Shown here piece by piece: positions 17,161-25,868 of a DNA stretch of 64,000 nucleotides; the first letter of the stretch is position 1, and every line of letters begins with the position of its first letter. The position numbers and the translations under genes were made by a program. The stretch spans positions 310,001 to 374,000 of the forward strand of contig JAPZRU010000002.1 in NCBI GenBank assembly GCA_027531255.1, written 5' to 3'. Under the pieces are notes generated by a model. It was not told the DNA's origin and made no database searches. It worked only from the letters and a program-made list of their open reading frames with translations. This DNA is from Steroidobacteraceae bacterium (lineage in GTDB: Bacteria; Pseudomonadota; Gammaproteobacteria; Steroidobacterales; Steroidobacteraceae).

Positions 17161-18203
17161 GCGATCGCTCCGAGCGCCTCGGCCAGCCGCGCGCAGGCAT
17201 CTTCCCAGCGCGGCAACCGCTCGGCCGCGCGCCGCGCGCCGGCCGCAGAAACGTTGCGCAGCGCGGGGTCGACGAGCAGCGGCGCGAGGACCGCGCGCAG
17301 CGCCTCGGGATCGCCCGGGGGCACGAGCCTGCCGGCCTCGGGCGACACCAGTTCGGGGGCCGCGCCGACACGGGTCGCGACGACGGGCAGCCCGCGCGCG
17401 AGCGCCTCGGCGAGCGCCATGCCGTAGCCCTCGTAGAGCGCGGCCGAGACGTAGAGATCGGCGCCGTCCCAGGCCGCCTCGAGCGCCGCATCGTCGAGTT
17501 CGCCGCGCAAGCGCACGCGGCCCGCGAGCCCGAGCGCGTGCAGCTGCTGGCTCACGCGCGCCGCGCACGCGGGATCGCGCCCGGTGCTGCCGACGCAGTC
17601 GAGCGTCCAGGGCGCGGCGGCGAGCGGCGCGAGCGCCTCGAGGAGCGTCCCGTGCGCCTTCCGCGGCGTCAGCGTCGCGACGTACAGCAGGTGCGGCGCG
17701 GCTCGCCCCGAACCTCGCGCCGGGCGCGCGGGATCGGTGCCGGGCTCGACCACGACGATGCGATCGGCTGCGACGTCGTACTCGCGCAGAGCCGTGGCCG
17801 TGCCGCGCCCGGTGACGACGACGCGACGCGCCGCCGCGAGCGCCTCGCGTTCGGCGCGCAGCAGTCGCTCGCGCGCCGCGGCCGCGAGCCCCGTTTCCGC
17901 GGCCAGCGGATGGTGCACGAGCGCCACCAGCCGCAGTCGCCGCGCCTCGCGCGCGGCGACCTCCGGCAGCGCGCCGTACGCGAGCCCGTCCACCAGCACG
18001 AGCGCGCCGTCGGGCAGCGCTGCGAAGCACTGCGCCGCGGCCGCGCGATCGCCGTCCGCGGGGTGCGGATACGCACCCGCGAGCGAGTGCACGCGCACGC
18101 TCCAACCGAGCGAGCGCAGGCCGGCGACGATCCGCCGGTCGTAACCGTAGCCGCCGGTGCGCGTCGCGGGATCCCCGGGCAGGACGAGCTCGAGCGCGCT
18201 CAC
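17157..18203 (-). CDS. Glycosyltransferase family 4-type (GT-B)
   Basis: 348 residues from GTG 18203, overlapping the stop of the PTPS gene by GTGA. The N-half has the glycine-rich start [20 protein letters not shown]; the C-half has [20 protein letters not shown] and the nucleotide-sugar site [28 protein letters not shown], which contains the E-x7-E signature. A cytoplasmic retaining GT-B enzyme. The acceptor is unknown; its coupling to a pterin-synthase homologue and a methyltransferase recalls glycosylated pterins of other bacteria. Confidence 0.9.
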   Translation of the reverse strand: MSALELVLPGDPATRTGGYGYDRRIVAGLRSLGWSVRVHSLAGAYPHPADGDRAAAAQCFAALPDGALVLVDGLAYGALPEVAAREARRLRLVALVHHPLAAETGLAAAARERLLRAEREALAAARRVVVTGRGTATALREYDVAADRIVVVEPGTDPARPARGSGRAAPHLLYVATLTPRKAHGTLLEALAPLAAAPWTLDCVGSTGRDPACAARVSQQLHALGLAGRVRLRGELDDAALEAAWDGADLYVSAALYEGYGMALAEALARGLPVVATRVGAAPELVSPEAGRLVPPGDPEALRAVLAPLLVDPALRNVSAAGARRAAERLPRWEDACARLAEALGAIA

Positions 18204-18610
18204 GCGCGGCCCGGCACCGCCGCTTCGTAGGCGGCCCACGCGACGTGCGACTCGTGCAGGGCGACGCGCAGCATCGTCACGCCGTGCGCCGCCGGCCCGA
18301 GGCGACCGGCGCCGATCGCGGCGACCAGGTCGTCCCACACCGCGCGCGCGAGGAACTCGGTGGTGGTGTTCGCGCCCGCGAAGCGCGGCAGCTCGTCGAG
18401 GTTGCGGTAGTTCAGCGGCGCCAGCACGGCGCGCAGCGTCTCCGACGCGAGCCCGATGTCCACCACGAGCCCGTCCGCGTCGAGCGCAGGCCGGCGGAAC
18501 TCCGCGTCGACGACGTAGGTCGCACCGTGCAGCCGCTGCGCGGGGCCGAACACCTCGCCGCGGAAGCTGTGGGCGATCATCACGTGGTCTCGGACGCAGA
18601 CGCTGTACAT
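18200..18610 (-). CDS. 6-pyruvoyl-tetrahydropterin synthase / QueD homologue with altered active site
   Basis: 136 residues, the right size for the PTPS/QueD tunnel fold. Recognisable parts are [11 protein letters not shown] (His14), [13 protein letters not shown] (His28), the VVDIGLA and [10 protein letters not shown] stretch, NTTTEFLA and the C-terminal [12 protein letters not shown]. The canonical LHGH is here LHGA, so the third zinc histidine is replaced by Ala30, and the catalytic cysteine four residues before the first of those histidines is Ala24. It therefore probably does not do standard QueD or PTPS chemistry. Third-last gene of the operon; the stop overlaps the glycosyltransferase start. 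Confidence 0.82.
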   Translation of the reverse strand: MYSVCVRDHVMIAHSFRGEVFGPAQRLHGATYVVDAEFRRPALDADGLVVDIGLASETLRAVLAPLNYRNLDELPRFAGANTTTEFLARAVWDDLVAAIGAGRLGPAAHGVTMLRVALHESHVAWAAYEAAVPGRA

Positions 18611-18634
18611 CGGGATACCTCGGTCGATGACGGT

Positions 18635-19600
18635 TCAGTCGTAGCGGACCCGGTGGCAGAGCGCGCCGTGCGCCGCGAGCCGCGCGACCGCCGCGGGCAG
18701 CTCGGCGAACGCGCACTCGCCGGCGATCAGCGCATCGAGCACGGGATCGGCGAGCAGCTCGAGCGCGAGCGCGAGGCGGCGCCGGTGCGTCCAGCGCGGC
18801 TGCTGCGCCGGCGGCAGTCGGCCGACCTGCGAGGAGCGGATCGTCAGGCGCCGCGCGTGGAACGCGCCTCCGAGCGGGAGGCGCACCTCGCGGTCGCCGT
18901 ACCAGCTGAGCTCGACGACGCTGGCTTCGTCCCCCGCGAGCGCGAGTGCGGTCTCGAGACCCGCCGGCGCACCGCTCGCATGGAGCACGAGGTCGGCGTC
19001 GGGCGTCGCGGCGGCCGGCGACGCGAACGCGAGCCCGAGCGCGCGGGCCAGCGCCTCGCGCGCGGGATCCACGTCGACGAGTTCGACGCGGCACCCCGGC
19101 ACGCGCGCCGCGAGCCACGCCACGAGGCAGCCCACGGTGCCGCCGCCCACCACCGCGATCCGGTCGCCGACGCGGGGCGTCGCGTCCCACAGACCGTTGA
19201 TCGCGGTCTCGAGGTTCGCGGCCAGCACCGCGCGTGCGGGCGGCACCGCGTCGGGCACCGGGTGCAGTGCGTCCACCGGCACGACGTAGCGCGTCTGGTG
19301 CGGATACAGGCAGAACACGACGCGACCGACCAGTTCGGCCGGTCCTGACTCGACGCGGCCCACGCTGGCGTAGCCGTACTTCACGGGCGCGGGGAACTCG
19401 CCGTCCTGGAACGGCGCGCGCATCCGCGCGTACTCCGAGGGCGGTACGCGACCCGCGTGCACCAGCGACTCGGTGCCGCGGCTGATCCCGCTGTAGAGTG
19501 CACGCACGAGCGCCTCGCCGGGACCGGCGGGCCGCAGGATCTCGTCGCGGATCTCGCCGCGGCCGGGCGCCGTGATCCAGAACGCGGAGGCCGTGCTCAT
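18635..19600 (-). CDS. MDR-superfamily (zinc-type) alcohol dehydrogenase-like protein
   Basis: 321 residues from ATG 19600. The nucleotide-binding motif is [16 protein letters not shown] (near residue 150) with VELVDVDP after it. The usual catalytic-zinc cysteine region reads [11 protein letters not shown], as in BchC-like members, and the structural-zinc cysteine lobe is missing, so this is an MDR oxidoreductase without the classic zinc sites. Likely reduces or oxidises a small side chain using NAD(P)H. First gene of the four-gene operon and 40 bases from the divergent CDP-alcohol phosphatidyltransferase gene. Some annotation pipelines would call it a zinc-binding dehydrogenase. Confidence 0.82.
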   Translation of the reverse strand: MSTASAFWITAPGRGEIRDEILRPAGPGEALVRALYSGISRGTESLVHAGRVPPSEYARMRAPFQDGEFPAPVKYGYASVGRVESGPAELVGRVVFCLYPHQTRYVVPVDALHPVPDAVPPARAVLAANLETAINGLWDATPRVGDRIAVVGGGTVGCLVAWLAARVPGCRVELVDVDPAREALARALGLAFASPAAATPDADLVLHASGAPAGLETALALAGDEASVVELSWYGDREVRLPLGGAFHARRLTIRSSQVGRLPPAQQPRWTHRRRLALALELLADPVLDALIAGECAFAELPAAVARLAAHGALCHRVRYD

Positions 19601-19640
19601 CGTTGCGGGAGGGTCGGGTGGTAACCGGGAAGAGGCAGCG

Positions 19641-20414
19641 ATGATGCCGGGGCCCGCGCACGGTGGCGAGAGCGAAACGCTGCGCGCGAGCGCGCGGCGT
19701 GCGGTAGCGCTGGCGCTGGTCGCGACCGCCGTGGCCGCGGCGAGCGTGCAGGCGCTGCTCGACCTGTCGCCGGTCGCAGCGGTCGCCGCGGTCGCGATCG
19801 CCGCGGGCGGCGCGCTCGCGGTACTGCGGCACCTGCCGGGCCGCCATCCCCACCCGCGGTTCGGACCGGCGAACGTGGTGACGCTCGCACGCGCCGTGCC
19901 GACGGCACTCCTGGCCGGTCTCGCGGTCGAACCCGGGGCAGGCACGCCCGCGGTCGCGTGGTTCGCGGCGCTCGCGGCGCTCGCGGTGACGGTCCTGGAC
20001 GGCGTCGACGGCCGGCTCGCGCGGCGTCGCGGCGTCGCGAGCGAGTTCGGCGCTCGCTTCGACATGGAGACGGACTCGCTGCTGGTGCTGGCGCTCGCGG
20101 TGCTCGCGTGGCGCTGGGACCGCGCCGGCGCGTGGGTGCTGCTGTCGGGGCTCGCGCGCTACCTCTTCGTCGCGGCGGGCGCGCTCGCGCCGTGGCTCCG
20201 TGCGTCGCTGCCGCCGAGCCGTCGACGCCAGGTGGTCTGCGTGGTCCAGATCGCGGTACTGCTCGCCGTCGTGGCACCCGTGCTGGGCTCCACGGCCGCC
20301 GCGGCACTCGCCGCCGCCGGCCTGCTGGCGCTCGCGTACTCGTTCGGCGTGGACTTCGCGTGGCTCGCACGGCGCGCGCGACGGACCGGGGACGGGCCCA
20401 CTCTCGAATCCTGA
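19641..20414 (+). CDS. CDP-alcohol phosphatidyltransferase family protein
   Basis: 257 residues from ATG 19641 (GAAGAGGC upstream). The family signature is complete: [18 protein letters not shown] and then [10 protein letters not shown], giving the DG-x2-AR-x8-G-x3-D-x3-D metal site at about residues 125-150. Around it are five or six membrane helices. These inner-membrane enzymes move a phospho-alcohol from a CDP-linked donor to an acceptor alcohol. The substrate pair is not predictable. It heads a plus-strand run with YceI and a membrane sulfatase, divergent from the pterin-like operon. Confidence 0.88.
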   Translation: MMPGPAHGGESETLRASARRAVALALVATAVAAASVQALLDLSPVAAVAAVAIAAGGALAVLRHLPGRHPHPRFGPANVVTLARAVPTALLAGLAVEPGAGTPAVAWFAALAALAVTVLDGVDGRLARRRGVASEFGARFDMETDSLLVLALAVLAWRWDRAGAWVLLSGLARYLFVAAGALAPWLRASLPPSRRRQVVCVVQIAVLLAVVAPVLGSTAAAALAAAGLLALAYSFGVDFAWLARRARRTGDGPTLES

Positions 20415-20429
20415 ACGGAGGATCGCCGC

Positions 20430-21068
20430 ATGCTTCGCACTTCGCTCGCCGGTGCCGGCGCCCGCGTCCTCGCGGCCGCCATCGCGCCCGCGCTCGTCCT
20501 TGCACTGCTGCTCGCCGCGCCGGCCGCGCGCGCGGACCTCGACCGCTACGTGCTCGATCCGGACCACGTCTCGGTGGGCTTCCTGGTGGATCACGTCGGC
20601 TACGCGAAGACGCTCGGGATGTTCAGGCGCGTCAAGGGCAGCTACCGCTTCGACGACGCCACCGGGCGCCTCACGGACCTGCGGATCGAGATCGACGCGG
20701 CCAGCGTGTTCACGAACCACGAGAAGCGCGACCAGCACCTGCGGAATCGCGACTTCCTCGACGTCGAACGCTTCCCGAAGCTCGTCTACACCGCGACGAG
20801 CGCGCGCCGCACCGGCGAGCGCACGTTCGCGATCGACGGCCAGCTCGAGCTGCTCGGCCAGCGGCGACCGGTCACGCTCACCGCGACCTGGAACAAGAGC
20901 GAACCCTACCCACTGCTGCTCGCGCCGCTGCAGCGCTCGGTCGTCATGGGCGTGTCGGCGCGCGGCTCCTTCCGCCGCAGCGACTTCGGGATGAAGTACG
21001 CGGTCGAGAACGGCTGGGTCGGCGACGAGGTGCAGCTGATCGTCGAGCTCGAGGCGCGCCGGGAGTAG
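20430..21068 (+). CDS. YceI family periplasmic lipid-binding protein
   Basis: 212 residues with a signal peptide ending near AAPAARA-D (residue 36). The lipocalin-like YceI domain follows: DLDRYVLDPDHVSVGFLVDH, FRRVKGSYRFDD, NHEKRDQHLRNRDFLDVERFPKL and DFGMKYAVENGWVGDEVQLIVELEA. YceI proteins bind long isoprenoid or fatty chains in the periplasm. GGAGGATCG precedes ATG. Its presence between a phosphatidyltransferase and a sulfatase hints that the neighbouring pathway has a lipid-linked intermediate. Confidence 0.92.
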   Translation: MLRTSLAGAGARVLAAAIAPALVLALLLAAPAARADLDRYVLDPDHVSVGFLVDHVGYAKTLGMFRRVKGSYRFDDATGRLTDLRIEIDAASVFTNHEKRDQHLRNRDFLDVERFPKLVYTATSARRTGERTFAIDGQLELLGQRRPVTLTATWNKSEPYPLLLAPLQRSVVMGVSARGSFRRSDFGMKYAVENGWVGDEVQLIVELEARRE

Positions 21069-21074
21069 CGCCGC

Positions 21075-22853
21075 GTGGCCGACGTCCGCCGGCTCGCGGG
21101 CGGCCTCGCGCTCGCGGTCGCGCTGTGGCTGCTGAACGCGGCGCTCACCTTCCACAACGCGTGGCCGACGCCGGCAGTTCGCCTGCCGATGCCGCCGGAA
21201 CTGTCGCTCGAGCTCGCGGCCGCGCTGCTGGCGCTCGCGGCGTGGACGGCCTGGCGCGCGCGGCGTGGTGCCGCGCCGCCAGCCGTCGCCGGCCTGCTCG
21301 CGGCCGTCACGCTGGCGTTCGCGCTGGGGCGTTACGCGGAGGTTACCGCGCCCGCGCTGTACGGCCGCCCCGTGAACCTGTACTGGGACGCGCCCCATCT
21401 CGGCGGCGTGGCGCAGATGCTCGCCGAGGCCGCGGGGCCGGGCCTCGCGCTGCTCGCGGTGCTCGGCGCACTGCTGGGACTGGGGCTCGTGGGTTGGCTG
21501 CTGCGGCTGGCCTGGGCGCGCGTGCTCGCCGGGCTCGCGACGCGCACCGGCCGACGCGCGGTCGCCTGGATCGGGAGCCTGGCGCTGGCGCTCGGCCTCG
21601 CGGACGCGTTCGGCCACGCGCCGACGCACGACTGGCTGCGCGTCGCGACGCCCGTCTCCGCCACCTACGTCGAGCAGGCGCAGCTGATCCTGCACGCGTG
21701 GCAGGTTGACCGGGCCGGCGACGGTGCGGCGGCGGCCAGCGCGGCCGAGGCGAACGCCGCGAGCACCGCGGACGCCGCGAGCGCGGACGCGCGCGCGATA
21801 TCGGCGTCGTCGCTCGCGACGAGCCCCGACCCGCGCTTCCACGCGCTCGGCGGCGACGACGTGCTGCTCGTGTTCCTCGAGTCGTACGGCAGCATCGCGT
21901 GGACCGACGCGACGCTGGCCGCGCGACTCGCGCCGGAGCGCGCCGCGCTCGCGCGTGCGGTCGAAGTCACCGGGCGCACCGCGGTCTCCGCGACGGTGGT
22001 CGCACCCACGTTCGGCGGCAACTCGTGGCTGTCGCACCTCTCGCTGCTCGTCGGCCGCGAAGTCCGGGATCCGGGCACGTATGCCCGCACGATGCAGGGC
22101 CGGGGTCGCACCCTCGTGAGCGACTTCGCCCGCGCCGGCTATCGCACGGTCGCGCTGATGCCCGGCCTGCGCAATCCGTGGCCGGAGGGGGCCTACTACG
22201 GCTTCGACGCGATACTCGGCGCCGCCGCGATCGACTATCGCGGCCCCGAGTTCGGCTGGTGGCGGATCCCGGACCAGTACGCGCTCGCGAAGCTCGACGT
22301 GCACGCCGGCCCGGCACCGCGTTTCGTGTTCTTCCCCACGATCAGCTCCCACGCGCCGTTCCGGCCGACCCCGCCGTACCAGCCGGACTGGGCGCGCCTG
22401 CGGAGCGCGCGGCCCTACGGTCCCGAAGCCGACGCCGCGCTCGCACGGGCGCCCGACTGGACCAACCTCGCGCCCGCCTACGGCGACTCGCTCGCGTACG
22501 CCCTGCAATGGCTCGCGGGCTACCTCGAACGGCGCGCCGACGCGCCGCTGACGCTCGTGGTGATCGGCGACCACCAGCCTCCCGCGGCCGTCGGCGGGCC
22601 CAGCGACGACTGGAGCGTGCCGGTCCACGTGATCACGCGGCGCCTGGCGGCGGTCGATGCGCTGCGCGCCGCGGGCTTCGTGCCGGGGCTCGTGCCGCCG
22701 CGGGCGGCGCTCGGGCGCATGCACGAACTCCGGCCCCGACTGCTCGCGGCGTTCCGCGGCCGCGGCGCCGCAGCGATCGCTTCAGTCCCGCCGCCGGGCG
22801 TAGACGTCGCCGGACGCACCGCCCTCCCGGCGGCCGAGCAGCCGGCGTCGTAG
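21075..22853 (+). CDS. Membrane sulfatase, LTA-synthase-like
   Basis: 592 residues from GTG 21075, six bases after yceI. Five hydrophobic helices (about 1-180), an Ala-rich linker (213-248), then an alkaline-phosphatase-type domain: metal-binding Glu269 in LLVFLESYGS, probable nucleophile Thr312 in APTFGGNSW, ISSHAPF, and VIGDHQPP. This architecture is shared by lipoteichoic-acid synthases, OpgB-type phosphoglycerol transferases and phosphoethanolamine transferases, which move a phospho-alcohol on the outer face of the inner membrane. The substrate is unknown. Its last 72 bases overlap the 3' end of the converging FkbM gene. Confidence 0.85.
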   Translation: MADVRRLAGGLALAVALWLLNAALTFHNAWPTPAVRLPMPPELSLELAAALLALAAWTAWRARRGAAPPAVAGLLAAVTLAFALGRYAEVTAPALYGRPVNLYWDAPHLGGVAQMLAEAAGPGLALLAVLGALLGLGLVGWLLRLAWARVLAGLATRTGRRAVAWIGSLALALGLADAFGHAPTHDWLRVATPVSATYVEQAQLILHAWQVDRAGDGAAAASAAEANAASTADAASADARAISASSLATSPDPRFHALGGDDVLLVFLESYGSIAWTDATLAARLAPERAALARAVEVTGRTAVSATVVAPTFGGNSWLSHLSLLVGREVRDPGTYARTMQGRGRTLVSDFARAGYRTVALMPGLRNPWPEGAYYGFDAILGAAAIDYRGPEFGWWRIPDQYALAKLDVHAGPAPRFVFFPTISSHAPFRPTPPYQPDWARLRSARPYGPEADAALARAPDWTNLAPAYGDSLAYALQWLAGYLERRADAPLTLVVIGDHQPPAAVGGPSDDWSVPVHVITRRLAAVDALRAAGFVPGLVPPRAALGRMHELRPRLLAAFRGRGAAAIASVPPPGVDVAGRTALPAAEQPAS

Positions 22854-23528
22854 CGCGGCAGCGTCGAGCCACTCCGGCGAGAGCACGTGGCTCTCGGCCT
22901 CCGACCACGCATAGCGGTAGTCGCCGAGTGCCGCGAGCCGCGCGAGGCAGGCCTCCGTCAGCTCCGGCGTCGCGGCGACGTACTCGAAGGACAGGGCGCG
23001 CACCGCGCGGTCGAGCCCCGCCAGTGCCTCGGCCTCGTAGCCCTCGACGTCGAGCTTCACGAAATCGGGCTCGCCGTACGCGGCGATCAGCGCCGCGAGC
23101 GTCGTGACTTCCACGGTGCCCGCGGCCCGCCATTCGACCTGCGCGAACCCCCGGTCGCGGCGCACGGCCTCGATCCAGGTGCGCGACAGGGTGGTCACCG
23201 TCGGCGTGCGCGGCGCGGCGTAGAGCGTCGCCGTGCCGGGCTCGCGACCGACCGCGGCGGGCACGATCGTCACGCCCGGGTCGCGACCGTAGAACCGCCG
23301 CAGCACCGCGAGGCAGTCGGCCTGCGGCTCGATCGCGACCACGCGCGCGCCGAGCCGGCGGAAACAGCGGGTCCGGTTGCCGACGTGCGCGCCGACGTCG
23401 AAGCAGAGGCCGCCGTCCGGCACGAACGGCCGGTACAACCGGGCGAACCGCGGCCCGCGCCACGGCTGGCCGTAGTAGAGCATCAGCGAGCGGGCCAGTC
23501 CCGCCAGTCGTCCCGCCGCTCCCGGCAC
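22782..23528 (-). CDS. FkbM family methyltransferase
   Basis: 248 residues from the GTG at 23528, chosen because GGGAGG stands four bases before it; the frame opens further up with a TTG at 23570. The FkbM fold is clear from LCFDVGAHVGNRTRCFRRLG, VVAIEPQADCLAVL, TLAALIAAYGEPDFVKLDVEGYE and ALSFEYV. Such enzymes O-methylate sugars or hydroxy groups of secondary metabolites or glycans. It converges on and overlaps the sulfatase gene by 72 bases. Membership of the pterin-like cluster is possible by proximity only. Confidence 0.82.
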   Translation of the reverse strand: MPGAAGRLAGLARSLMLYYGQPWRGPRFARLYRPFVPDGGLCFDVGAHVGNRTRCFRRLGARVVAIEPQADCLAVLRRFYGRDPGVTIVPAAVGREPGTATLYAAPRTPTVTTLSRTWIEAVRRDRGFAQVEWRAAGTVEVTTLAALIAAYGEPDFVKLDVEGYEAEALAGLDRAVRALSFEYVAATPELTEACLARLAALGDYRYAWSEAESHVLSPEWLDAAALRRRLLGRREGGASGDVYARRRD

Positions 23529-23608
23529 GCGCCCTCCCACGCTCCAAAACGCCCACGCGCTGACGCACAATAGCGCGTCGCGCGCCCTCGGCGCGCAGAG
23601 GGCTCCGG

Positions 23609-24280
23609 ATGACCCACCACGCGCTCGCCGCGGTGAAGCTCAAGGCCGTCGACGGCCACGTGCTCGACGCCGTGCGCGCCGAGCCCGTGGGTCGGCCGCG
23701 CGGCGGCGTCGTGATCGTGCAGGAGATCTTCGGCGTCACACGGCACATCCGCGACGTGGTGCACCAGTACGCGGACGCCGGCTACGCGGCGATCGCGCCG
23801 GCGCTGTTCGACCGCATCGAGCGCGGCGTCGACCTGCCCTACGACGACTACGCGCCCGGCCGGGCATTGCGCGACCGCGTGCGCCCCGAGCACGCGCTGC
23901 TCGATCTCAAGGCCGCGATCGACGCGGTCGCACCCGCGGGCAAGGTCGCGGTGGTCGGCTACTGCTGGGGCGGCTCGCTCGCGTATCTCGCGGCCTGCCA
24001 CCTCCCGCTGGCCTGTGCGATCGCCTACTACGGCGGGCAGATCGTGAAGCTGCTCGAGCGCACACCGAAGTGCCCCGTGATGTTCCACTTCGGCGAGCGC
24101 GACACGCTGATCCCGCCCGTGGACGTGGAGCGCATCAAGCAGGCCTATCCGCTCGGCCACTACTACGTCTACCCGGCCGATCACGGCTTCAACTGCACGG
24201 ATCGCGCCCAGCACGACGCGCAGGCCGCCCGGCTCGCGTTCGACCGGTCGCTCGATTTCCTCCATCGTCACGTCGGCTGA
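23609..24280 (+). CDS. Dienelactone hydrolase family protein
   Basis: 223 residues of alpha/beta hydrolase fold. The dienelactone hydrolase triad is in place: Cys119 in GYCWGG, Asp165 in FGERDTLIPP and His192 in DHGFNC, with Glu39 of QEIFGV near the active site. Cytoplasmic carboxymethylenebutenolidase-like activity is expected, though many members act on other esters or lactones. It precedes the succinate-semialdehyde dehydrogenase gene by 42 bases and may be co-transcribed. Confidence 0.88.
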   Translation: MTHHALAAVKLKAVDGHVLDAVRAEPVGRPRGGVVIVQEIFGVTRHIRDVVHQYADAGYAAIAPALFDRIERGVDLPYDDYAPGRALRDRVRPEHALLDLKAAIDAVAPAGKVAVVGYCWGGSLAYLAACHLPLACAIAYYGGQIVKLLERTPKCPVMFHFGERDTLIPPVDVERIKQAYPLGHYYVYPADHGFNCTDRAQHDAQAARLAFDRSLDFLHRHVG

Positions 24281-24322
24281 GCCGACATCCCGCGGCGCAC
24301 GGACGCGCCACCGAAGGTGATC

Positions 24323-25786
24323 ATGTCAACGTCGCTCGTCCTCTCCGATCCGTCGCTGCTGCGGCAGCAGTGCCACGTCGCCGGCCGCTGGGTCGACGCC
24401 GACTCGGACGCCACGTTCGAGGTCAGGAATCCGGCCACCGGCGAGCGGCTCGGCACCGTGCCTCGCATGGGTGCCGCCGAGACGCGCCGGGCGATCGAAG
24501 CCGCCCGCGCCGCGTTCCCGGCGTGGGCCGCCAAGCCCGCCAAGGAACGCGCGAAGATCCTGCGCGAGTGGGCGCGGCTGCTGGTGGCCAACGTCGACGA
24601 CCTCGGCAAGCTGATGACCGCCGAGCAGGGCAAGCCGCTCGCCGAGGCGAAGGGCGAGGTCGCCTACGCGGCGGCGTTCTTCGACTGGTTCGCCGAGGAA
24701 GGCCGGCGCGTGTACGGCGACGTGATCCCGCAGCACCAGCCGGACAAGCGGCTGTTCGCGCTGCGCCAGCCGGTCGGCGTGGTCGCCGCGATCACGCCCT
24801 GGAACTTCCCGGCCGCGATGATCACGCGCAAGGCGGGACCTGCGCTCGCCGCCGGCTGCACGTTCGTCGTGAAGCCCGCGGAGGCGACGCCCTACTCCGC
24901 GCTCGCGCTCGCCGTGCTCGCGGAGCGCGCGGGCCTGCCGCCGGGCGTGTTCTCGGTCGTCACCGGGAATCCGCAGGAGATCGGCGGCGAGATGACCTCG
25001 AACCCGAAGGTCGCGAAGCTCACGTTCACCGGCTCGACCGCGGTCGGCAAGAAGCTGATGGCGCAGTGCGCGGGCACCGTGAAGAAGATCTCGCTCGAGC
25101 TCGGCGGCAACGCCCCGTTCATCGTGTTCGACGACGCCGACCTCGACGCGGCGGTCACGGGCGCGATCCAGTCCAAGTACCGCAACACCGGGCAGACCTG
25201 CGTCTGCGCGAACCGGATGATCGTGCAGGCCGGCGTCTACGACGCGTTCTGCGCGAAGCTGGTCGAGGCGACCAGGGGCCTGCGCGTCGGCAACGGCCTC
25301 GAGGGGCCCACCGAGCAGGGCCCGCTGATCGACGAGAAGGCCGTGGAGAAGGTCGAGAGCCACGTCGCTGACGCGGTCGCGAAGGGTGCGAAGGTCGCGC
25401 TCGGCGGCAAGCGCCACGCGCTCGGCGGCACGTACTACGAGCCGACGGTGCTCACGCACGTCACGCCCGCGATGCGCGTCGCGCGCGAGGAGACCTTCGG
25501 GCCGGTCGCGCCGGTGTTCCGCTTCGAGACGGAAGCCGAGGCGGTCGCGATGGCGAACGACACGGAGTTCGGCCTCGCCGCTTACTTCTACACGCGCGAC
25601 GTGAGCCGCGCGTTCCGGGTCGCGGAAGCGCTGGAGTACGGCATCGTAGGTCTCAACACCGGGCTGATCTCGACCGAAGAGGCGCCGTTCGGCGGCTGGA
25701 AGGAGTCCGGCATCGGCCGCGAAGGCTCGAAGTACGGCATCCTCGACTACACCGAGCTGAAGTACCTGTGCCTCGGGGGGGTCTGA
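24323..25786 (+). CDS. gabD: NAD(P)-dependent succinate-semialdehyde dehydrogenase
   Basis: 487 residues from ATG 24323 (GAAGGTG upstream; a GTG two codons earlier is possible). Aldehyde dehydrogenase motifs are intact: TPWNFPAAMITRKAGPALAAG, catalytic Glu259 in SLELGGNAPF and Cys293 in NTGQTCVCANR. Length and the CxC motif match GabD. It oxidises succinic semialdehyde to succinate, feeding GABA or related catabolism into the TCA cycle. The stop codon lies inside the first palindrome of a repeat element. Confidence 0.9.
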   Translation: MSTSLVLSDPSLLRQQCHVAGRWVDADSDATFEVRNPATGERLGTVPRMGAAETRRAIEAARAAFPAWAAKPAKERAKILREWARLLVANVDDLGKLMTAEQGKPLAEAKGEVAYAAAFFDWFAEEGRRVYGDVIPQHQPDKRLFALRQPVGVVAAITPWNFPAAMITRKAGPALAAGCTFVVKPAEATPYSALALAVLAERAGLPPGVFSVVTGNPQEIGGEMTSNPKVAKLTFTGSTAVGKKLMAQCAGTVKKISLELGGNAPFIVFDDADLDAAVTGAIQSKYRNTGQTCVCANRMIVQAGVYDAFCAKLVEATRGLRVGNGLEGPTEQGPLIDEKAVEKVESHVADAVAKGAKVALGGKRHALGGTYYEPTVLTHVTPAMRVAREETFGPVAPVFRFETEAEAVAMANDTEFGLAAYFYTRDVSRAFRVAEALEYGIVGLNTGLISTEEAPFGGWKESGIGREGSKYGILDYTELKYLCLGGV

Positions 25787-25858
25787 CCCCTCGTTCGGGC
25801 GCGGGCGTGCCCGATTCGCGGAGGGTCGGGCCGCGCAAGGGGGCTGACCCCTGTTCCG
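25775..25858. repeat. Paired GGGG/CCCC palindrome element, copy A
   Basis: Two short palindromes about 63 bases apart: the first around GGGGTCTGACCCC (25775-25796), containing the gabD stop codon; the second AAGGGGGCTGACCCCTGTTC (25836-25858). Related pairs lie at 41410-41506 and 57791-57871. Confidence 0.65.
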
Positions 25859-25868
25859 ACCGCTTCGC

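Noticed and set aside
18204-22724. Upstream extension of the glycosyltransferase frame (1855 codons in total)
   Set aside because: Only the last 349 codons are the glycosyltransferase; the rest is antisense to yceI and the sulfatase or out of frame in the operon.
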